Below are positions 48,101 to 60,541 of a stretch of 64,000 nucleotides of DNA, piece by piece. The stretch's first letter is position 1. Every line of letters starts with the position of its first letter. The stretch covers positions 28,263,255 through 28,327,254 of the forward strand of contig NC_045132.1 in assembly GCF_007655135.1 (NCBI RefSeq). Reading direction: 5' to 3'. A program made the translations under genes and the position numbers. This DNA is from Punica granatum (taxonomy: Eukaryota > Streptophyta > Magnoliopsida > Myrtales > Lythraceae). The notes beneath the pieces were generated by a model, which ran no database searches, was not told where the DNA came from, and worked only from the letters and a program-made list of their open reading frames with translations.

Positions 48101-51100
48101 GCACAAGAGGTTGCTTCTGTGCCTGTATTTTTGTGTGATATATATTGCATTAACTACTATTGTTTCTTTTTGGCACTTTTACATGTTATGTTATGTCAAA
48201 CTTGGATCTTAACTTGTCTTTTCAGGTCCTCTATTTACTGTAGTTTTGCCATCATTGTCCTAGCCTTCTGCCAAATATAATTAGCCATTGTTCATTGATC
48301 CATGTTCTATTTAGTCAAGAAAAGCCAGCTACATCTATCTCTCTCTCTCTCTCTCTCTCTATTTTTTTTCTGGCTCCCTGGTTAATTGTACTTTGTGTAT
48401 TGGAAATGCTAAAGTAGCGTCTCTAATTTGCAGGCTTTGGTGGAAATGAGAAAATGGTTCACTCGCTTTCCAACTATATTGCAGGCTTGTGAGAGCATTA
48501 TTGAGATGCTTAGAGGTCAATATGCGCATTCTGTTGGCTGTTATAGTGAAGCTGCCTTTCATTACATTGAAGCAGCAAAGGTTTGTAATTACAACTTCAT
48601 TCTGGCGTTAGATACTAGCTCCAATCTTCTTGGTAATTCCATGTGGCTGATTGCTTAGGAATTGCTATTGGCATTGTACTAGTTAGCATATGCTACAAAT
48701 TTCTCCAATTGTTTTTAATTTTTGCCAATTGTTGCATGGATGCTGAGTATTCAGCTAACAGAGAGCAAATCTACGCGAGCAATCAGCCAGGTTTATGCAG
48801 CCATCTCTTACATTTGTATTGGTGATGCTGACTCATCTTCACTGGTAAGATGATCCATCTATTGAAGGGCAATTTTTTGTTCTTGACAAATTATGTATTA
48901 CTCTGGTTGCCTCTTTTTTGAATTATAAGACAGGATTACCTTCTCAAAACAGTATTTCCTGTACAGGCACTTGATTTAATTGGGCCTATCTATAGAACAA
49001 TAGATTCCTTTGTTGGAGTTCGCGAGAAGACTTGCATCCTTTTTGCTTATGGACTTTTGTTGATGAAACAACATGATCTACAGGAAGCAAGGTCAATCTT
49101 TGAGCCAATGAATTCTTTACTTCTAACAGAACTCTGTTGTTGACTTAACGTTGGCATCTAGACATGGAATTGTAATAGAGCAAGGAAGTCTGAGTAAAAT
49201 CCATAGTATATAAGGTAGCGTAGGACTGGAACATTTATCATGCATTAAATGTTTCAATATAAATAATAATTTTATTTTCTAAAAATGGTTAATCGACTTT
49301 AATTTCCTTTTTCTAGGAAATGCTTCATTTAAAAAGATGTTGGAACTTATATAATTTGTTATAGTAGAAGTTCACTCTTAAAAATGCTATGGAGAGATGT
49401 AAGTCGGGCTTTTGCTTTTATTTTATAATTGTAGCAATTTAAGTATATGAATATTATATATATATATATAACATCGATTCATGTGCCAATTAGTAATTAT
49501 TGTGTATTAATCTATATATTTTTTTCTTTTTATAATTTTTATATAAGAATTTAAAGCATAAATTTATGTATATGTGAATGATTAGTTGAGTATATATATA
49601 GATATATATATGATAACTAGCTTTGGACCCGGCATCTCACGGCGTCATCCTATTAAAATTGAAACCATCTCACTTTGTCACGTCATCAAAATTCTAAGTT
49701 TCCTATTTTGTCACATCAATAATATCTTTTAGATTTTTTGTAATTTTTAAAATATTATTTGAACATAAAGTTTTCCACAGTAAAGCTTTCCCCTATTGAT
49801 ATAACAATATTCTGTACATGATATGTTAAATATAACCCATTACTGAATAGTTGCGTTATAAGATTGTGAATTTTTAATTGGACAACTATATGATTTAATT
49901 TTGAACTAGTTTATTATTGTACACTTTATATAGTTATAGTTATACATGGAATATTCTGCTATTTTATAGAAATAACATGACAGTTGATTTCACATCAATT
50001 ATGTTATTACGTGGGGAATTTCCATTCAGAGGAATATGTACCTGCTACCTGAAATAACAAAATTTTATCCTTGCAATTGCGTAAGCAAAGCGTGGGACTC
50101 ACCTAGTTTTCGTTAACATCTGTCTTTAAATTTCTAGAAGTTACATTTCTATAATTACTTAATAATGTACATATTGATTAGAGTAAAGTTGATTTCAGAA
50201 AAGTGCGTTACATACGATCTATCTGTTTATCCTAGTTTAACCAAAATGAATATATCTATTTTCGTATATTTATCTATATTTGCATTTTTATTGATATTTT
50301 TCATATGAATCTATATTCATCTAAAAATTAAAATAGAATTACTGGATACATGATAATTGGTTTAATAAAGCAAACATGCTTTTTTGCGATTGGAAATACA
50401 TTCTATTCATAAGAATAATACTATTTAAAAGAATTAATCGTATTTTTCTCATAATTGTGTTTTTTCATTCGTAAATTTTATAATCTTAAATTATGCATAG
50501 AATTTTAATTTGCTCTTGAAGTTACTGGAATACGATTATAGAAATAAGAAATGGTTCAATTATAATTCTGGACTTTTAGAATTTCTTTCATACAAAATTG
50601 AACAGAATAAAACACATAAAAGACTCATGCACTGCACAGGTCAAAGGCTAGAAGCATCATGTTTGTCATTTCCCAGCTGTCGATTTTGATGGCAGTTTCT
50701 ATGAACCTTGTTCTTTGGAACTCAATTCTTGGAGTAACAACCGGATAAATCTTTTGGATTGACATCCTAAGGGTCTCATGTAAATATGCATGACATGTTG
50801 AATTGGCTACTGATGGTTGTAAGGTGGGGAATATAGATACACAGGGTTAGCAGCAGAAGGGAAACCAACATCCACCCACCCCCTTACCCCCACCCGGTAA
50901 AAAAAACCCCACAGGAAAGTATTTTAAAAAAAATAAAAAAGGTCTCTTTATCTCATGCCACATCACCTGGAATGCATCTTTGTCTCTATCTCTGTTGTGC
51001 GCGTGCGTTTGCTGAACTATTTTGCTAGGTATCTTGCAGGAATCGGTTGGCCAGGGGCCTGCAGATGACACATGCACATCTGGGGAATCTTCAACTTGTT

Positions 51101-51943
51101 GCACAATATTTGACTATTCTGGGAAGTTTAGCACTTGCCTTGCATGATACAGTGCAAGCCAGAGAAATCTTAAGATCTGCCCTTACCTTAGCAAAGAAGT
51201 TGTATGATATTCCAACACAGATTTGGGTATTGTCTGTCCTAACAGGTAAATATTATCCATTTTATTGAGATAGACATGAATTACATACTTCTTTACCAAG
51301 CTAATTTCAGTTTATGCATGTGTGACCTCCATATGGCTTGGTCTTTTCTTCATGAGGAGCAAGTTGTATTGCTTTCCGACTTGTGAAGCCAATCCATAGC
51401 TTGGCTTTTGGATGACTCTATGTTGGAATATCTTAGGAAGGATGTTAATGGCCGTCTTGTGGGAATAGTCTGCATATGGTAAGATTAGAATTCTGGTGCG
51501 GTTGATTGGAGTCTCTGTTGGTAATGTTTCATGCAGCCCTGTATCAAGAAGTAGGGGAAAAAGGAAATGAAATGGAGAATGCTGAATACCATAGGAAAAA
51601 GGCGGGTGATCTGCAGAAGAGACTTGCTGATGCTCATTCATCTATCCACCATATTGAACTGGTGAAAAATCTCCTCCATGGATGTGCTTGTAATCCAGTG
51701 TCGCTGTGATAATTATTTTAATATTTATTCTATTCATTGGATAAACAGGTCGACAAAGTGAAAGTTGAAGCTATGCAATTCCAAGACCTTGATATGAAGC
51801 GTCTTCTTGGTGGTCCATCCATGAGGGCAAATCTTGACATTCCTGAATCTGTTGGTCTATCGGCTCCAGCCCCTAATACATATACTTCGAGGCTGGTGGA
51901 CTTGGACTTGGATACAGGAAGACGCACAAAAAGAAAATATTAG
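45188..51943 (+). CDS. SCC4: Sister chromatid cohesion protein SCC4 / MAU2, 12 exons, 720 aa
   Basis: SCC4 (MAU2) pairs with SCC2 to load cohesin onto chromatin in the nucleus. Exons: 45188-45564, 45763-45904, 46018-46134, 46233-46710, 47762-47800, 47988-48109, 48434-48580, 48755-48844, 48967-49091, 51040-51245, 51537-51661, 51749-51943. All phases agree, giving 721 codons with stop; Arabidopsis SCC4 is about 726 residues. The protein is a TPR superhelix throughout. Landmarks are AEGLWSLADHEEKKGEIGRA (start), FFYNELLHIFYRLRICDYKN, GEWLPRNAVYALVDLM with GRPKGLFKECSKRI, KWFTRFPTILQACESIIEML, LGNLQLVAQYLTILGSLALA and IPTQIWVLSVLTA, ending NLDIPESVGLSAPAPN plus a basic tail. Exon 5 is only 39 bases. 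Intron 9 is the longest (about 1.95 kb) and holds a transposon-like insert. A duplicated copy of the exon 6 start lies just upstream of exon 6. Confidence 0.95.
47819..48009 (+). repeat. Tandem duplication of the SCC4 exon 6 splice acceptor region
   Basis: Two adjacent units of about 86-99 bases (47819-47917 and 47924-48009) share TTTCCTA, CAGGCTTTT-like, TTGAAATGTTGTTCAA and AGGTGGATTTGCAACACT. The second contains the true acceptor and the first bases of exon 6. The first is a vestigial copy with a GAG acceptor at 47893-47894. Confidence 0.85.
48336..48360. repeat. (CT)n tract in SCC4 intron 6
   Basis: About 12 CT units followed by a T run, upstream of exon 7. It could extend the polypyrimidine signal but is otherwise simple sequence. 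Confidence 0.85.
49617..50652 (-). mobile_element. Helitron-like insert in SCC4 intron 9
   Basis: Read on the minus strand, the insert starts TCTAGCC followed by a palindromic CCTGTGCAGTGCATGAG. It ends in GCCGTGAGATGCCGGGTCC...CTAG with T as the next base. A terminal CTAG preceded by a GC-rich near-palindrome is Helitron-like. The 5' flank base is T rather than the usual A, so the call is tentative. The interior is AT-rich with no ORF. Confidence 0.4.
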
Positions 51944-54207
51944 TTGGAACTCTACTTTCTTTTCCTTCCACCTATATGGTGGAATGTTCATGGTCAAACT
52001 ACATACGATATCAGCACTATCAACAACAATTTACCATGTTGTAATTCATGTAGGTATAGATAGATGTAATATCTAATTTGTGTATATGTAAATCTGCGAA
52101 ACATGTTACTGGAATAGGCATTACAAGGTTCTTGGTTTCCGGTGCTAGGCTCTGCTAGCCGTATTGTTTTCAGTAACCTGACACGATTAGCGATCACAGT
52201 AAGTAGTTCAGTTTGAGTTCAGGCTTACGAGCAAAGTCTAGATTTTATCCAGATATATCAGCTGTTAAATTGCCCCTCCCTCCCCCAGTTTGGAGATCTC
52301 ACAATTAAGACAGTATTTTGTAAATACGTAATTATTTTGAATATATTTACTATTTCCTCATCTTCCAAAGTCCTGCAACGAGCGCAATGTTCGTTTTTAG
52401 TTGCCATCACGTTCGCGTTTAGTTGCCGTCGTTGAGTGAGGTTGCCTGTGGGTGTGGACCGTGTGCTGGCCACCGGATTGCCCTATAGGTCTTTCCCACA
52501 GCATCCCCTGCTCTCTCCCAAACCTGGGGAAGCGCAGAGTTTTTTTTTTTTTGGTAAGATTCTTTTCTGAAAGAAAATAACATTAAATAGAAAAATGTTA
52601 ACATGGTATGTCCGAGAAGAATTAAAAATCATTAAATGAATGAGAAAAGGGAGGTTTCAGTGCTCTCTATCTAATTATGGCATACATATGGAAGGATTTA
52701 AATGTACATTTACGCAATTTATGTGATGTAAAAAATGGGTTGAGAATCTAATTGACATATCACTCATCTATTAAAAATCAATTCATTAATTCACTCTTTT
52801 ATCTTATTTTTTTCGTTTACGCCGATCTCTTGCTGGCGAGATATGGCCACGACAAAAGGCAATCATTTGAAAACTAGAAGAAAAGGTGACGGGCATTTTT
52901 GGTTATCTGATAAGGCCAATCAGAATTAAAAAGGAAAAAAAATGTCTTTTGATTCCCCATGAGCGCCGGGGCCATTCTTTCTTGTCAAATTTAACTGTGT
53001 TGCCCCCTTTTTCTTTGGTATTACAATTACACCAACTTCCTGAAGGATATATATTGCTTATAAAATTTATTTTCCTAGCTACCACGACTTTCATACATGA
53101 TGTTGTATTTATAATATCCGTATATATTTCGTGAATTATTGTATAGTTATGTACTTGCCATATGCATCAAGATTGTACCCACTAGTCACTATAATTATCT
53201 ACAATTATTTTCAACAGTCGCTTAATACTTTTTCTAAAGATATACCAAACACCTTAATAACTTTAATAAATCGGCAATTATTTTTTAACAATTATATTTC
53301 AACATTTCTCTTTTAGAGACACCACTGCTAAACCAAGCCTAAGCTGCACACCACCACCGCGCATAAGGCCTTGAGTTCAGGGTATTTGCAAAGCCGGAGG
53401 AAAGGGAGAATTAGAATTGTGAACCCCCCCAAAATTGCAACCAAACTTGGGAACTGGAATTAGCCCGGAATGGGAATCCCAATTCCACGGAACCAAATTC
53501 CCCCGAGATATGAGGCAGGCTCAGTTCCCACTTCCTGCCCCTTCTACCTGCCCACTACCTTTTTAATTTTTAATTTTTAATTTTTTTTACCCTCTTGTCC
53601 CAAAGTAAATCAAGCTGTTCTTCCGCAGTTTATCTTCTTGAGAAAATAGGCTAAAATATCCTCGAGAGATAGAAAGTTACAGACGGATCGTCTGACGTGA
53701 CTTTTTATATAATTTTTTCGTCTGATGTGCCTTTCTGACATGTTTAAAAATTTCAAAACAACTCAAATTTTCAAAATATTTATCTAAAGGGTAACAACTA
53801 AAATTACATCGAAATTAATTAAGAACTCAACTAGATCACTCCTCCCCGAGCTCTTACTTTGACTCGGATCTGGGCCTTGTGGTTTCACACGTGTTATGTA
53901 ATTTGCGGCTCCACACCATATTTAGCAGTTAGAAGATAGAACTACATGGTGACAGAAAGAAAGAAAGAAGAATGACATATAAAGTCGTGCGAATAGCAAT
54001 AATCCTCGTAGTTGAATCCTTGCCCCGTTTCATGTGTGAATGGTATGACAATTTATAGGCACAATCTTCAGAGGATATGATAATGCATCAGAGACGAAAT
54101 ATGGGAATTAATGATTCAATGATCAAGAAGTACTTGAATGTCAGGTGAGAACAGAATATATAGAACCATCATGTGCTGGAAGAAAAATCTCAAATCAACG
54201 ATCAGAC
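51944..54207. other. SCC4 3' UTR and spacer
   Basis: SCC4 3' UTR-like DNA runs to about 52100. The rest is AT-rich without a supported gene. A fragment near 53430-53520 (GGAATTGGGATTCC-type inverted words) resembles MITE debris. The right end is the 3' flank of the GDPD gene. Confidence 0.45.
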
Positions 54208-57200
54208 TTACAAAGTAAAACCTTCTTCAAGACACTGCGATTTGATACGCTGCATGAGTTGCTGAAGTAAAGTGGGGTTACTTGTAACAATACCATCCAC
54301 ACGCTCAAACATCACCCTCTGCATGGATTTGACGTCATCAACAGTCCACGCGTATACCTTCTTCCGACTCCTGTTAAAACCGGAAAAATTATAAAGCTTT
54401 TACCAAGTCTGTGACATGATTATAACCCATTTGCAATGCCATGTTGCATGATCACAGTTTCTGCATTCTGGCCAAACAAGACGAAAGAAAATGGCGCTGA
54501 CAGTACAGATACCCCTCGTTACAATAAGTAATGTGTACTAGAATGTACTGATTAGAGATTAATAGCTAAGTACAGAGAAGTTTGTTACTTGTACTGCTAG
54601 GGGATTCCAGAAGGTTACCCCCATTACAGTGTGAAATTAGATCGAGATTTGACCGTCTGAGGCAAAAAAATTGGATTGTTTGGGCCAAGCTTGTCGGAGG
54701 AGAGACTACCCTAACAGAAGGTATGCCCCGCAAGAAGGCACAGTGATACTCAACGACAGTTCAGTTTGAAGATTTGAACTATACCCATGCAGAATACTCA
54801 TAAGTTTTTTATCAATCAATGGATGATAAACACCAGCAACCCCAGCGCCTTTGACCCTCAATAAATTAGTCCTTCCTCTTGTAGAAGGCTCTTTCATAAC
54901 AATGTAACCCACCTAGAAAAAGATAGAACATCGTAAGTATACTGAACATCGAAAGCTCACCTAGTTAAATAGGATAAATTTACAATAGTAAAAAAGTCCA
55001 TTACAATGTTTAGGGGTGAGAGGAAGAAAAATATCATGGAAAGTATTTACATTAACACGAAGCACTTCAGCCATAAAGACAAAATAAAAAGAAAAAATTT
55101 CAGCACCAAGCACTTAAAATTGACAAGTACCATGACCATACATCATGTTTTAATACCAAGTGCCAGTTATGTGAATGTAGGGACGATGCATAACATGCAT
55201 TCAACTCCTGCTATTTATATAAACAGGGGATCAGAAGGAAAAATTCCTAGAGATCAAAATTTAAAAAGTGCTGCTACCCACGCTTTAGGCAAGAAATAAA
55301 TTCCCCGTAATCTACCCCAGAACTTTCCTAACTTTCTCACAGTGAAAACACTGAGAACTTGATTGCAATGAAAGAAATCCTCCTGATGCTTCAGCGATAG
55401 TTTCATGAGGATGACAAAAAACCTTTATAAGGTCGTAGCATTTCTGACTGCCCAGTATCGCTGTTTGGTGACAATGAGTAGTTAATTACTCTCATTCAAT
55501 ATTGACAAGACAGGAGGCTTAAAAGTTGGAGACGTGAGCGATTACAGCACCAACTATGTATTTAGCTTGGTTAAACATCAACCAAGTTTAGATTGCCTGG
55601 AAAGATTAGTCTTGACCTGACCAAGTAAAAAGCTACGCCACATATGTGAGTTTATAAGAAGTCCCGCCAGAAAATAACTTAAGTTCTGGGGTCGGATATG
55701 AATCGAGCCGATTATAGTGCCAACACAATTTTAAATTGAGCTCACTCACTGAATAAATTACACCCGCCCAAAAAAGTGAACGAGAAGCCCTTACCGACAA
55801 GTTTGATGACAATTTGATGACATCCCTTATTAAAGTATCACTTTTAGCCCACACAAGGCAGTTTGTACATGCTGTCTTAACTACCTGAAATTCAGAAGTA
55901 ATTTTTTTAAGTATTTTGTGGCGAACCTACCTTGCGGGGATCTACTTCACATTTTACATCATACAGACAAAAATAAATTTATTCACTGGATTTATCAATG
56001 CATATAAAATACAGCTTAGCCAATGCATATAAGGGGAAAAAAGGCAGACCTTATAAGAAAATCTTACTATCCTTTCATCTGTCCAAATACATCAGCATTT
56101 GTTCATAAAGATAATTGCTTGAACTCATACATGCAAGCATAACTTATTAATCCACCCTTATCGATATTAAAAGAAAAAATCACCATGAATTTGGCCGACT
56201 ACAGAAGGACAGAATGCATAAGTGAATGTCAGATTTCAACATTTCTAAAAGCTGGCAGCTTGAATTCAGGTATTCTGTTAATAAGAGAAACAAATGATTG
56301 TGTTCATGAGTAGTTTCCTCATCCTTTATAGTCATAAAGAAGAATTTCACATCTCAAGGATATTCTTGCCAATTCACAAGAATTGAGCAATCGCCATGTG
56401 TTATTATCAGCTCTCATACTTCTGGTTCTCAATACCAATATATATTTCTCAGTAAAATAAGGGTTTCAAAGATGAAAAGGTGATATCTTATGTGGGCAGC
56501 AGCGAGTTTAGGTGCACACAAGAGGATAGACCTCAATACTTGAGGATTTACTGCCATTACCCTCCAGAGTCCAGATGGCTATCTATCCATAGTCCATATT
56601 GTCATGCTTTTGCTCAACTAGGTAGCTTAAGAGAATTGTTTAATCTTTTCTTGACAAGAGAGCATCCATACCTTTCTATTACATACTGCAACCACTTAAA
56701 AAGAATTTCTGGGTAAAAGGGGCACAAACTATATCAGGACTATTACCACAGAGAGAATATCTTCCGCAAGTCCATCTTCAAATGACGGGGGACCAATTTT
56801 TGCATCAAGAATCACCTGATGAACTGATTTTGATATGAACTTAATGTCCATGAGAAACACAGTAGAAGACATTAATGGAGATTTCATATAGTGAAATAAA
56901 CGAATGCGTAGGCTATGGGGAAGAAATTGTAAAAGAGAAACAAATCAGGCAATTGCATCCAACTTGAGAGATTCAGACAAATATATGCTGAAAGCACCAT
57001 CTAAAAGCACGAAAGAAACCAGAAATACCATCAAAGCTTGTTCAAGTGTTGTAACTGTTACATCAACAAACTTCTCTGTATATTGATGAATCGGCTTGAG
57101 CTCCTTTATCTGTGATCACAAGCTAGAAATGCAAACTTAATAAGAGTTACCAAGATATATCATAGATTTTAGTAGTTGCAACATAAGGTTAGTAAAAAGA

Positions 57201-59359
57201 GAAGAATTTTCAATGTATGAAAGCTGGATTTCTCTTTATCTTTTTTTCATACAGTTTTCCTCGAACTTTTCCTGAAGCAGAACACTGTGTAATTCAGCAT
57301 AATTGTTTTTTCAATTGAAAAGCTAACATCCCATTTCCAATGAGAGTTGTTTGAAAAGCTAATAGACTTGCAATCATCTAGCAAGCAAATATTACAGGTA
57401 AATCAGGTTGGTCATGAAATTTCATTAGAGTGACTGCGAATGTCGACGTGTTCATTAATAATTTTATTAGTATATGGGTTATAATAGCAATAGCAATTGG
57501 GTGATGCGCCCATTTGCAATATTAAATGAGTAAATTAAGACGATGTATTTACAGAAATCTCTCTATATGTTCTCTCACATCCTCTACCCCCAAAAACTGC
57601 CCCAGATCTCCGCCCTTCTTATTCTGCTGACTGTTCTTTCTTTCTGCTAACTCACCTATTCTTCCCTCCTCTGTCGTCTAATTCTCTGATTCCTTCCCTT
57701 AGCATTCCTTCAAAACCTCTTCTAAGAAAGTTCATGGCTTCAAGCCACAAATAAGGCAACCAGTAAAAAGGTATTGAGCGTGGAAGTTGGATACATTAAA
57801 GTCAACAAGCTTTTAGGATCCTAAATTCTAATTGAATCCTTACATAGTGAGGCTGAAAGATTTCTGTGTATGTCGTTCGAATACAGAATCTCTAAGTAGT
57901 TTTTCCAAATTGTCAATGTTCTCTATCTCTTCATCATCAATTAGGTTCATCAATAAGAGCTGTACCGAATATACATAACATTACTTACCAAAAAGGACAA
58001 AAGGATGTTCGAGGATTTATTTTGAAAAAAATTTTCAACATAGCACTAACAGTTGACCCACTTATACATGGTTGACTTGCACGAGCGAAGATCAAATAGA
58101 GGAGTGGGAGGAAAAAGATGATCACTTTGGGTTACTGACCTCTCTTGAAGTCAAGTGACCGACTCTAGAAGTTCTATCACCAGTTATACGCTGAAGATCC
58201 CTGCCATTTTCAGGTAAATAAGAACTGTAAGTATCATAATAATGATGAATGACAAGCAATGGGACCAATGAATTGACTCAATACTGCATTTGTGCAAACA
58301 GAATGTTCATCATTCTGGGAAATAGTTACACTTAATGATACAATTTGGTTACTGCAGAAGTCAACAGCTCGGTTCATTTCATACTTAAATTGCCATTGAT
58401 GAATGGAAAGTTCAGACAATTTGTAGTACATTGTGCACACAAACGAAGAGAAGCATTCGCAGGATCAAGATAATAAATTATGGTTCTATGTATACTGAAA
58501 GATGCACACACAGGCAGAAAGCAATAAAGAAAGAGAAGAAACTAGCACTTTCTGACCTATCATGGAGAGCAAGCAAGATTCCGTCCGAAGATCGAGAGAC
58601 ATCAATCTCAATGCAGTCAACTTGAGAATGAAGAGCAGCATGAAATGCAGCCATCTGCAAGTAATACAAAAGAACCTCATCATCTATTGCGTTGGAAAAT
58701 ATTAATAGGCATTTAGGTAACGTGCAGTCCATATAGGCTGATCGTAGAGCACATTTTGGGACTTTTCCACTCAGTACTTATATATATATACACATGCAAT
58801 ATCTTTTCCTTCTTTTTTGCATCAAGTACAACCTTCAATCCCAAGTAGATGAAACACAGGCGCCTTCACAAAAATTTATATGGGGACAACTTCACAACAA
58901 AATTCAATTTTGAGATTTTCTTCCGACACAGACGATTTCCAGGGGAGTAGCAAAAGTATGATGTGGACGCCTACTGTATTGGCAAAGGCCTCGGTTGTAT
59001 CACCACCGTGAGCACAAACAAGAGGTGGATCCCGTAGCCAAGCGCACCTTCTCAGTTGCGCCTATAAAGAGTAGATTTCAGATATTGCCGACTGTCAGTG
59101 AGTTTGAATTTAACAGGTGGCCGGTATGCAATCGATTACCCGCCAGACATAAGGTAATAAGCTATCGTAAATGATATGCAGGCAGATCGACAGAGACCTG
59201 ATGTAAGCTACTGAGTCTGAAGTGGAGAAATAGTGGAGGAAGTAGGGCGATAAAGGCAAGGCATGCAATGAAAATGCGAAACGGCCTTCGCCTCGGGAAT
59301 TTTACTTTCATCTGAAATCGCCTAAACCCAGCATTTTGTTGATGTCTCCTTACAAACAT
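54208..59359 (-). CDS. GDPD4: Glycerophosphodiester phosphodiesterase, GDPD4-like, 9 exons, 312 aa
   Basis: GDPD enzymes hydrolyse glycerophosphodiesters such as glycerophosphocholine to glycerol-3-phosphate and an alcohol, using a divalent metal. Exons (minus): 59359-59198, 59061-58975, 58654-58557, 58200-58140, 57109-57029, 56815-56747, 55884-55795, 54912-54785, 54370-54208. All phases agree, giving 313 codons with stop. The N-terminus is basic, with a transmembrane or signal-anchor segment at about residues 29-49 (RIFIACLAFIALLPPLFLHF). The catalytic set is visible: H72 in CAHGGD, E99 and D101 in CIEIDV, H114 in ALHDRDLQRITG. VILDAKIGPP and the closing VYAWTVDD and GIVTSNP are family motifs of the barrel. 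The ATG at 59359 was chosen because upstream in-frame sequence has no ATG. A second Met follows 16 residues later. The paralogue name rests on the anchor plus size (Arabidopsis GDPD4 is about 328 residues). Confidence 0.88.
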
Positions 59360-59809
59360 TGTAGATGGAGGATTAGCTCCAATGTCTGAAGATCCTTCCT
59401 CGTTGATTTGCTTGTAACAACCGCAAAATCCAGCAGCTATTCCATTAAGGTGCCTCACAGTTTGGATTCCAGTTTCATCAAGGGAAGGAGGTGATTTCCC
59501 AGGTGCCTTTGAGCTAATTATGATATAGGTGAGGGCCCCAATAGAAAATTTCCTGCAGCTGCTACCAACAAGGAGAATTTGCAAGAAAGATTTCAGTCCT
59601 CCTAGAATTGAATGAACTGCCGGCACTATGGACTACGATTCAGAGTAGAGAAATGAAGAAGAGACGGACAATTTTCACAAGAAAGACGGCGCTGCCGCTG
59701 CTCGTCTTTCGATTGGGGTGTAGAATTGTAGAACAAGGGGAGAGAACAGGAACGTTCTTCCGGAGAAAATTAACCACTGGGTCCCCGTAGGGGGTGAAAG
59801 TCGACTCGC

Positions 59810-60060
59810 AATTTCGTCCTGGACATATCATCTTCGTCCATGAGAAAAATATTACATCATCGTCGTCCCTTATCACAGGAACGAACTTTCGTTCCTGGAC
59901 ATATCATTTTCGTCCCTAGGCATATCAGTTCGGTCCTTAAGCACATTAATTCGGTCTTTAGCCACGTCAATTCGGCCATTTGTCACATCAATTTAATCCT
60001 TCGTCACATCAGTTTAGTCATTGATAACATAAAATCCATTCCTCCATCAAATCTATCGTT
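59810..60060. repeat. Subterminal repeat zone of a Mutator-like element, next to GDPD4
   Basis: Degenerate units of about 20 bases (CATATCATTTTCGTCC, CATATCAGTTCGGTCC, CACATCAATTTAATCC, CACATCAGTTTAGTC) run toward the transposase gene. Such arrays are common near the ends of Mutator-like elements and resemble those in the inverted-repeat element at 36935. No exact terminus or matching right end lies in the window. The zone is about 450 bp upstream of the GDPD4 start codon, so it lies in that gene's promoter. Confidence 0.5.
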
Positions 60061-60541
60061 AATACTGGACAAAAAACAATGTATACATCAATATCATCTT
60101 TCTATGTAACTGTTCAATTTATCACTTAAATTTGAAATTACCTTAATTTATTCATTTTTTTGTTCCGTCTTTAATCACTCCCTCTCATCTCTCGCTCATA
60201 ACTCTCGCTCTCTCTCTCCGCTTTCTCTCTCTCATAACTCCCTCAAGCGTGAGCGACGCGACACTATTTCTTCTTGGAGAAAGATCAGTTTCGCTCTCTC
60301 TTAGCTCTCTTTCTGTTTCGTCTTGATCATGGATGGAGACTTCAGATTTGTTCGCGAGCCAAGGTATGTCTATGGCTAACTCTCACAAGCTATTGTTTTG
60401 AGCGAAAAGATGACATTTTTGTTGGTGATGAGAACAAGCATTACAGTTTGGTTACTATGTCTATGTATTCTAATTTTGTGAGTTGGGACATTGATGTGAC
60501 AAACAAAAAATGGGGATTTTTTTTCTAATTTTTGGTTTTCT

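Noticed and set aside
47876..48280. 134-codon frame spanning SCC4 exon 6
   Set aside because: It is not a separate gene. It is open because the duplicated acceptor region reads in frame with exon 6; it is treated as a possible isoform instead.
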